Shown here: positions 58,423-64,000 of the stretch, one piece after another
Layout: each line of letters begins with the position of its first letter
Position numbering within the stretch: the stretch's first letter is position 1
Origin: Terrabacter sp. Root181
GTDB taxonomy: Bacteria; Actinomycetota; Actinomycetes; Actinomycetales; Dermatophilaceae
Direction of reading: 5' to 3'
Length of the DNA: 64,000 nt
Assembly: GCF_001428505.1 (NCBI RefSeq)
Contig: NZ_LMHU01000007.1
Coordinates: forward strand, 248,133-312,132
Notes under the pieces: generated by a model
Database searches by the model: none
Told to the model about the DNA's origin: nothing
What the model saw: only the letters and a program-made list of their open reading frames with translations
Program-made: the position numbers and the translations under genes

Positions 58423-60222
58423 TCAGACCAGACGGCGGAAGGCGAGAACGGCGACGTCGTCGTGGCGGTCGGGGTCGGACACGACCTCGGCGAGCTCGGC
58501 GAGGACATCGTCGAGGTCGGCGTCGTCCCCGACGTCCGTGAGCAGCTCCTCGGCGGCGACCTGCAGCCGTTTGAGCCCGATGTCGATGCTCTCACCGCGG
58601 CGCTCGACGAGTCCGTCCGTGTACATCAGCAGGAGGTCGCCGGCGACGAACGGCACCCGGGCCGCCAGCCGCGGGATCTCGCCGAGGCCGTGGACCGGTG
58701 AGCCGTCCTCGGTGACGAAGCGCGTCCGACCGCCTGACACGAGCAGGGGTGGCGGGTGACCGGCGACGACGACGGCCAGGTCGTCCCGCGCCGGCTCGAA
58801 GAGCAGGTAGACCGAGGACGCCATCTGCGTCGGCGGCTCGGTCGCCATGAAGCGGTCCATCGCGCCGGCAAGCGCGTCGGGCTCGGGGTCCTGGGTCGCG
58901 AGCACCCTTGCGGCAGAGCGCATCCGCGACCCGGCGACCGCGGCGTCGACACCGCGACCCATGACGTCGCCGAGGACGACAGTGACCCGGCCGTCGTCGA
59001 GGCCGCTGACGTCGTAGTAGTCGCCACCGACGTCGGTGCGACCGGCCTGCCGGTAGACCGTGCCGATCTGCCACCCCGGGATTTCGGGCAGGTCCTGCGG
59101 CAGCAGCGTCGCCTGGAGCACCGACGCGACGCGCCTCGTCTGGGAGTAGAGGTCGGCGTTGTCGATGGCGAGCGCTGCCCGTCGGGCGAGGTCCTCGGCG
59201 AAGGCGACGTCGTCGTGCGTGTAGCGGCGTCCGGACTCCGCCACGACGAAGGTCAGGACGCCCAGCACCCGGTCCTTGGCCACGAGCGGCACCGACATCG
59301 CGCTCTGCAGGCCGAGCTCGCGCGCGACCCTGAGGTGCTCGTCGTCCTGGGCCGACGCGACGAGCATCTCGTCGGTGACGTTCTCGACGAGCAGGCTCTC
59401 GCCGGTGCGAGCCACGTGCGCCGCCCCACCCTGCCGGTCCGGGTCGGGGGGCCAGCGCGTCTCGAGCTCGCGGGCGAGCTGCACCTTGTCGGGGTCGATG
59501 TGGGCGACGGCGAGGGTCCGCAGGACGCCGTCGTCGACCATCTGGACGGAGCACCAGTCGGCGTGGGCGGGCACGGCGAGCGAGGCGACCTGGCGCAGGG
59601 TCTGCCGGTAGTCGAGCGAGGTGGCGAGCGCCTGCGACGCGTCGGCCAGGAACTCGAGCTGGGCGGCGCGGTTGGCGCTCTGCGCCTCGGCACGCAGGCG
59701 CAGCATGGTCTGCGCGCACATGTCGGCAAGCACACCCAGCACCCACACCAGGTCGGGATCGACCGGCCCGACCTGCCCCTCGAACCGGAAGCCCACGGCC
59801 CCGAAGGCCGACCCGTCGGCGCGCGAGATGAGCGGCAGCGTCACCGACGACCGCTCCGTGCCGTCGTCGAGATCCGGGTAGCGCTCGAGCAGCTCCTGCC
59901 GCCCCTCGACCGAGACGATCTGGGTGGTCCGGACGGCGTCGGTGAGCGGCGAGCGCGCGTCGAGGTCGAGGGTCGCCCAGTGACGGGCCTCGGACGGGGT
60001 CAGACCGTGGGTCGCGATCGTGCGCAGCCGCGCCGGACCGTCCTGAACCGCGAGCACGGCGCGGGAGGCCCCCATGACGGTCGAGGCGCGCTCGGTGATG
60101 GTCTCGGTGAGCTCGTCCAGCGTCGTGGCCGCCGCGACCTGGGCCGCGATGCCCGCCAACGCCGCCAGTCGCGGGGCGACCGAGGCGCGGCTCGCCCCCG
60201 GGCTCTGCCATGGCGCGTTCAT
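58423..60222 (-). CDS. GAF-GAF-SpoIIE (PP2C) serine phosphatase
   Basis: Protein of 599 residues from ATG 60222. Two GAF domains (about 20-165 with SRAVLAVQDGPARLRTIATH, and about 185-345 with VLGVLTFVVAESGRRYTHDD) precede a SpoIIE phosphatase (about 375-595) with VGGDYYDVSGLDDGRVTVVL and GDVMGRGVDAAVAGSRMRSA, whose Asp residues hold the metal, and LLMYTDGLVERRGESID. It dephosphorylates an anti-sigma antagonist, releasing stress sigma factors. Kinase and STAS partners lie next to it. Confidence 0.92.
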   Translation of the reverse strand: MNAPWQSPGASRASVAPRLAALAGIAAQVAAATTLDELTETITERASTVMGASRAVLAVQDGPARLRTIATHGLTPSEARHWATLDLDARSPLTDAVRTTQIVSVEGRQELLERYPDLDDGTERSSVTLPLISRADGSAFGAVGFRFEGQVGPVDPDLVWVLGVLADMCAQTMLRLRAEAQSANRAAQLEFLADASQALATSLDYRQTLRQVASLAVPAHADWCSVQMVDDGVLRTLAVAHIDPDKVQLARELETRWPPDPDRQGGAAHVARTGESLLVENVTDEMLVASAQDDEHLRVARELGLQSAMSVPLVAKDRVLGVLTFVVAESGRRYTHDDVAFAEDLARRAALAIDNADLYSQTRRVASVLQATLLPQDLPEIPGWQIGTVYRQAGRTDVGGDYYDVSGLDDGRVTVVLGDVMGRGVDAAVAGSRMRSAARVLATQDPEPDALAGAMDRFMATEPPTQMASSVYLLFEPARDDLAVVVAGHPPPLLVSGGRTRFVTEDGSPVHGLGEIPRLAARVPFVAGDLLLMYTDGLVERRGESIDIGLKRLQVAAEELLTDVGDDADLDDVLAELAEVVSDPDRHDDVAVLAFRRLV

Positions 60223-60288
60223 GGGGCCATCCTGACAGTCGGCGGCCTCGGGCACCCACGGATGGGGCAGAAGTGGGAGCATGCAGGA

Positions 60289-60687
60289 GTGACGGGTCGG
60301 CGGGTGGCCAGGGGACGCGAGCTGGGCCGGGTCGAGTTCGGCCCCGACGACCTCCGCCGCGTGCGCGAGATCGTGCGGGCCATCGCCCGCGAACGCATCC
60401 CCGACCGGGCCGACAACGCCGTGCTCGCCGTCCACGAGGTGGCCGTCAACAGCATCGTCCACGGCGGCGGCCACGGGGTCCTGCTCATCGACGAGACGGC
60501 CGACTCGCTCGTCTTCACGGTCGAGGACGACGACGGCACCGGGTCGGTGCCGGAGGTCCTCCCGCTCGACGAGCAGTCGACGAGCGGACGCGGGCTGTGG
60601 ATCGCCCAGCGCCTGAGTGACCGGCTGACCATCGAGGCCCGCCCGATGCGTACGCGCATCGGCGTGCACCTCAGGCTGGCATCCTGA
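60289..60687 (+). CDS. RsbW-like anti-sigma serine kinase (GHKL ATPase)
   Basis: Protein of 132 residues with GHKL motifs: N-box VLAVHEVAVNSIVHGGGHG (E and N coordinate Mg-ATP), VFTVEDDDGTGSVPEV as the G1 region, and SGRGLWIAQRLSDRLTIEAR as the G2 end. The GTG start has GCAGGA upstream. Divergent from the phosphatase and convergent with the STAS gene (1 base apart). Together they form a partner-switching trio. Confidence 0.9.
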   Translation: MTGRRVARGRELGRVEFGPDDLRRVREIVRAIARERIPDRADNAVLAVHEVAVNSIVHGGGHGVLLIDETADSLVFTVEDDDGTGSVPEVLPLDEQSTSGRGLWIAQRLSDRLTIEARPMRTRIGVHLRLAS

Positions 60688-60688
60688 C

Positions 60689-61051
60689 CTACGAGGGCTC
60701 CGACGGCTCCGACGGCTCCGACGGCTCCGACGGCTCCGACGGCTCCGACGCGTCGACCACGTCGATGACCTGGTCGAGGTGCGTGAGCCTGACGAGGCGC
60801 AGGGTGATGTCGCCGCAGACGAGCTGCAGCCGGCCCCCGTGCTCCCCCACCTGGTGGTAGAGCCCGATGACGGCCCCGAGACCCGACGAGTCGAGGAAGG
60901 TGACGTCCCGCAGGTCGACGACGACCTTCTGACCGGGCTCGATGGCGAGCTCCTCGAACGCCGCCCGGACGTCCGGCACGGTGTACGTGTCGATCACTCC
61001 GCTGAGCCGGGCCCAAGTGACGCCCCCCGTGCTCGAGACGGTGACGCTCAT
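60689..61051 (-). CDS. STAS anti-anti-sigma factor with a Ser-Glu-Pro repeat tail
   Basis: Protein of 120 residues. STAS core: VDLRDVTFLDSSGLGAVIGL with the phosphorylatable Ser of the DSSG motif at about residues 55-57, and LVRLTHLDQVIDVVDA. The last 18 residues are six SEP tripeptides coded by a 9-bp DNA repeat, giving a very acidic, Ser-rich tail whose length may vary between strains. Partner of the phosphatase (58423) and kinase (60289). Confidence 0.92.
   Translation of the reverse strand: MSVTVSSTGGVTWARLSGVIDTYTVPDVRAAFEELAIEPGQKVVVDLRDVTFLDSSGLGAVIGLYHQVGEHGGRLQLVCGDITLRLVRLTHLDQVIDVVDASEPSEPSEPSEPSEPSEPS
60696..60749. repeat. 9-bp tandem repeat, six copies (SEP-coding)
   Basis: GGCTCCGAC repeated six times without change; on the minus strand each unit codes Ser-Glu-Pro near the C-terminus of the STAS protein. 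Confidence 0.9.
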
Positions 61052-61123
61052 CGAACCTCCTGCCGACGTCGGTGTCCTGGCCTCACCGTAGGACGTCCGC
61101 GGGCGGTGTGTGGGCAGATGCGC

Positions 61124-61855
61124 TCAGTCGGCGGGCCGGCGTCCGGGGGTCGTGTTCGCGACGTAGACGGTGTTGGACGACGTGCCGCCGGTGAGCGGGT
61201 TCGCGAAGGTGACCTCGTGGGCCGCGACGTCGGCGAAGACCTCTGCCAGGAGCGCGGTGAAGGCGTCCTCGGGCGGGTCGTCAGACCAGAGGGCGAAGAC
61301 CCCGCCGGGGTGCAGCCCGGCGGCCAGTCGCGCGAGACCCTCTCGGGTGTAGAGGTAGGCGTGGCTGGGGTGGAGGACGTGGTGCGGCGTGTGGTCGACG
61401 TCGAGCAGCACGGCGTGCACGAGCTCCGGCGCGACACCGAAGCCCTTCCCCTCGCGCGCCAGGGCGAAGAAGTCCCCCTCCACCAGAGCGGTCCGCGGGT
61501 CGTCGGTCAGGGCCGCGGTGGCCGGGAGCAGCTGCCGCTCGTGCCAGGAGATGACGGGCCCGAGCGCCTCGACGACCGTCACCGTCCGCACGCGGGCGTC
61601 CTCGAGGGCGGCTGCGGCCGTGTAGCCGAGGCCCAGCCCGCCGACGACGACGTCGAGGTCGTCACCGTCGACGGCGGCGAGTCCGAGCCGTGCCAGCTCG
61701 ATCTCGGCGACCGTGAAGAGGCTCGACATGAGGAACTCCTCACCGAGCTTCACCTCGTAGACGTCGACGAGCAGCGACGGCTCCACTCGACGTCGGAGGC
61801 TGATCTCGCCCATCGGCGTCTGCTGCCAGTCGATCTCCTCGAAACGCCGGCTCAC
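61124..61855 (-). CDS. Spermidine synthase-like methyltransferase-fold protein
   Basis: Protein of 243 residues. SAM-fold glycine motif VVVGGLGLGYTAAAALEDAR, acidic second strand VTVVEALGPVISWHERQL, the substrate-side VHAVLLDVDHTPHHVLHPSH and a later LFALWSDD-type strand. It looks like spermidine synthase but lacks clear polyamine-binding residues, so it may act on another substrate. Starts 5 bases before prfC ends, on the same strand. Confidence 0.82.
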   Translation of the reverse strand: MSRRFEEIDWQQTPMGEISLRRRVEPSLLVDVYEVKLGEEFLMSSLFTVAEIELARLGLAAVDGDDLDVVVGGLGLGYTAAAALEDARVRTVTVVEALGPVISWHERQLLPATAALTDDPRTALVEGDFFALAREGKGFGVAPELVHAVLLDVDHTPHHVLHPSHAYLYTREGLARLAAGLHPGGVFALWSDDPPEDAFTALLAEVFADVAAHEVTFANPLTGGTSSNTVYVANTTPGRRPAD

Positions 61856-61859
61856 GACG

Positions 61860-63497
61860 TCACCCGAAGATCGGCGTGAGGGCGCCGGCGGGCAGGTCCT
61901 TCTCGACGGACGCGAGGCGCCACTTGTCGGCGAAGACCGCGACGTGCAGGCCGTCCTCGCGCGTCAGCGACTCCGCCCCGGGGCGGCTGTCGACGATCGG
62001 CATGGCGGCTGCCGTGACGGCGCGCGCGACCGAGTAGCTCAAGGGCTCGAGGCGGATCGGCGAGCCGAACTCGTGCTCCATCCGGTGCTTGGCGACGTCG
62101 AACTGCATCGGCCCGACGGCCGCGAGCACGGGCGCCTGGGCGCCACGGCGGTCAGAGTGCAGCACCTGCACCACGCCCTCCTCGCCCAGCTGCTCGATGC
62201 CCTTGCGGAACTGCTTCTGCTTGCCCGTGACGGCGGCCCGCGCGACGGCGAAGTGCTCGGGGGCGAAGAGCGGGATGCGAGGGAAGGCGACCTTCTCGTC
62301 GGCGAAGAGGGTGTCGCCGACCCGCAGCGCGTTGGCGTTGACGAGGCCGATGACGTCGCCCGGGAAGGCCTCGTCAAGCGTCGAGCGGTCGCGGCCGAAG
62401 ACGCTCTGGGCGTACTTCGTCGCGAACGGACGTCCGGTGTCGGCATGCGTGACGACCATGCCGCGGCTGAACCGGCCCGAGCAGACGCGGACGAACGCGA
62501 GCCGGTCACGGTGGGCACGGTCCATACCGGCCTGGATCTTGAAGACGAAGCCCGAGAACGGCGCCGACACGTCACGCGGGGCGCCGGAGCGGTCGGGTCG
62601 CGCGCCCGGGGCGGGGGCGAGCGTCACGAGCGTGTCGAGCAGCTGGCGTACGCCGAAGTTGAGGACGGCCGAGCCGAAGAGCACGGGCGAGGCCGCGCCC
62701 GAGAGGAACAGCTCGAGGTCGAGGTCGTGGCCCGACGAGCGCAGGAGGTCGTACTCCTCGACGGCGTCGGTCCAGACCGGGCCCAGCGACCGCTCGGCCT
62801 CCTCCGCAGTCATGCGGGTGGCGATGGCCTCGGTGGCACCGCCCGGCGTACGCGTGAACTCGACGAAGTCGCCGGTCGCGCAGTCGAGCACGCCCCGGAA
62901 GTCGCCGGCCACGCCGACCGGCCACGTCAGCGGCATCGGGTGCAGGTCGATCCGGGTGGTCAGCTCGTCCATGATCGCGAGCGCGTCGAGGCCGGGCCGG
63001 TCCCACTTGTTGACCACGGTGATGACGGGGACGCCACGGGCGCGGCAGACCTCGAAGAGCTTGAACGTCTGTGGCTCGATGCCCTTGGCGGCGTCGACGA
63101 GCATGACGGCGGCGTCGACGGCTGCGAGCACGCGATAGGTGTCCTCGGAGAAGTCGGCGTGGCCGGGGGTGTCGAGCAGGTTGATGACGGTGCCGTCGTA
63201 GGCGAACTGGAGCACCGCGGAGGTGATCGAGATGCCGCGGTCCTTCTCCATCTCCATCCAGTCCGAGACGACGCCACGACGGTTGCCCTTGCCGTGCACG
63301 GCGCCGGCCTCGCCGATGGCGCGCGCGTGCAGGGCCAGCGCCTCGGTCAGGGTCGACTTGCCGGCGTCGGGGTGCGAGATGACGGCGAAGGTGCGTCGGC
63401 GGGCCGCCTCCTCGGCGACCGCTCGCCCGTTGTGGTCCGCGCCGTCGGGGTCTCGGCGTTCCGCGAGCTCGCGGTCGTGCAGGGCGGTGGCGTCCAT
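61860..63497 (-). CDS. prfC: Peptide chain release factor 3
   Basis: Translational GTPase of 545 residues that recycles RF1/RF2 from ribosomes. G1 ISHPDAGKSTLTEALALHAR, effector region with RGISITSAVLQF, G3 LLDTPGHADFSEDTYRVLAA, G4 VVNKWDRPGLDALAIMDEL. Domains II and III follow with VCSGRFSRGMVVTHADTGRP and PMQFDVAKHRMEHEFG. All landmarks are intact. Confidence 0.96.
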   Translation of the reverse strand: MDATALHDRELAERRDPDGADHNGRAVAEEAARRRTFAVISHPDAGKSTLTEALALHARAIGEAGAVHGKGNRRGVVSDWMEMEKDRGISITSAVLQFAYDGTVINLLDTPGHADFSEDTYRVLAAVDAAVMLVDAAKGIEPQTFKLFEVCRARGVPVITVVNKWDRPGLDALAIMDELTTRIDLHPMPLTWPVGVAGDFRGVLDCATGDFVEFTRTPGGATEAIATRMTAEEAERSLGPVWTDAVEEYDLLRSSGHDLDLELFLSGAASPVLFGSAVLNFGVRQLLDTLVTLAPAPGARPDRSGAPRDVSAPFSGFVFKIQAGMDRAHRDRLAFVRVCSGRFSRGMVVTHADTGRPFATKYAQSVFGRDRSTLDEAFPGDVIGLVNANALRVGDTLFADEKVAFPRIPLFAPEHFAVARAAVTGKQKQFRKGIEQLGEEGVVQVLHSDRRGAQAPVLAAVGPMQFDVAKHRMEHEFGSPIRLEPLSYSVARAVTAAAMPIVDSRPGAESLTREDGLHVAVFADKWRLASVEKDLPAGALTPIFG

Positions 63498-63645
63498 GGT
63501 CCTCCAGTGATCGCCCCGAGTCTGTCACCGCTGGGCACGATCGCCCGAATCGGTACCGCCGTCACGCCTGGGCGGTGAGGTGACCCGAGTCACACCTGCC
63601 GGTTCACGTCAACGATCCGGCACCGTCGTTCGTCGTGCATGGGAG

Positions 63646-64000
63646 ATGACGATCGCAACCGACCCCAGGACCATGACCGAACAGCTGACCGACGACCTGC
63701 CCGACACCCGACCCGGCTCCACGCCAGACGCGGAGCCCGACGCACGGCCCAGAGCGAAGCTGCTCGACCTCTCCCTGACCCAGCTGCTCGGCGGCTCGAT
63801 GGCGGCGGCGACGGCAGCGGCCCTGGGCTCGCGACTCGGCGTCGTCGGCACCATTGCCGGCGCGGCGGTGCTCAGCGTCATCTCGGCGATCGCGGCCAGC
63901 CTCTACACGAACTCCATGGCCCGCGCCCGCGAGGCCGTGGTGCTCGTGCGCTCCCGCCGAGGGGTGGACGGCACCGACCTGGAGGTCGTCCGCGAGACCT
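63646..64000 (+). CDS. Membrane protein, N-terminal part (runs off the window)
   Basis: Reading from ATG 63646 (alternative ATG 63673 with AGGA upstream) the frame stays open to the last base. A polar N-terminus rich in Asp/Pro (about 45 residues) precedes hydrophobic segments LLGGSMAAATAAALGSRLGV and IAGAAVLSVISAIAASLYTN. Looks like the start of an actinobacterial integral membrane protein of unknown role. The C-terminus is not visible. Confidence 0.7.
   Translation, partial: MTIATDPRTMTEQLTDDLPDTRPGSTPDAEPDARPRAKLLDLSLTQLLGGSMAAATAAALGSRLGVVGTIAGAAVLSVISAIAASLYTNSMARAREAVVLVRSRRGVDGTDLEVVRET

Overview
This is a very GC-rich chromosomal segment from an actinobacterium. Third codon positions are almost all G or C, GTG starts are common, neighbouring genes often overlap by 4 bases (GTGA/ATGA), and the families present (ANTAR sensors, PucR regulator, SpoIIE/RsbW/STAS modules, F420/PPOX enzymes, mycothiol-type isomerase fold) are actinobacterial. 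Facultative nitrate respiration and overall gene content resemble soil or activated-sludge Intrasporangiaceae; that placement is inference. No tRNA, rRNA or CRISPR array was seen. The one clear stable RNA is RNase P RNA (rnpB, minus strand, about 57934-58337).

Layout. 1-3.8 kb: end of a respiratory nitrate reductase operon (narH-narJ-narI) and the nitrate transporter narK. 4.2-9.8 kb: two secreted proteins and an FAD oxidoreductase/SRPBCC pair. 9.8-11.4 kb: gene relics (LuxR-type HTH tail, SulP/STAS tail) around a small membrane protein. 11.6-20.1 kb: GAF-ANTAR sensor, two fatty-acid desaturases (one coupled to a ferredoxin reductase and divergent from a PucR regulator), PPOX and mycothiol-type proteins, serA. 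20.4-23.1 kb: a four-gene translationally coupled stress module in which an ECF sigma factor, a zinc anti-sigma motif and an RsbT-like kinase are fused in one polypeptide, followed by RsbR-like, RsbS-like and free RsbU-N-like proteins. 24.7-27.8 kb: a coupled trio of acyl-CoA dehydrogenase-like, PIG-L deacetylase/methyltransferase and GT2 glycosyltransferase. 28-33.5 kb: a general-stress neighbourhood (hemerythrin, Cys-rich peptide, metallothionein-like protein, DUF3618/holin-like envelope operon) containing a wrecked sigma-B/F-type gene and several promoters of the GNNT-N14-16-GGGTA type. 33.5-36.4 kb: a molybdopterin oxidoreductase without iron-sulfur cysteines, with two partners. 36.5-47.7 kb: mixed housekeeping and accessory genes, including nnrD, a threonine/serine exporter, and an HTH/Clp-N pair with palindromic operators on its promoter. 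47.8-51 kb: decayed genes (frameshifted GNAT, other relics).

52.36-57.96 kb is the most island-like part. A 25-bp exact copy of the 3' end of rnpB lies 5.6 kb from the intact gene. Between the two copies are a kinase-like gene, a glutaminase, a membrane-anchored CHAT-domain protease-like gene and the N-terminal stub of an IS481-type transposase. 58.4-64 kb: a SpoIIE phosphatase, RsbW-like kinase and STAS protein (a second partner-switching set), a spermidine-synthase-like protein, release factor 3 and the start of a membrane protein cut by the window end.

Functionally the window joins anaerobic nitrate respiration, membrane-lipid desaturation and at least two partner-switching stress circuits. 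Several stress-type promoters and many gene relics suggest an accessory, still rearranging region.
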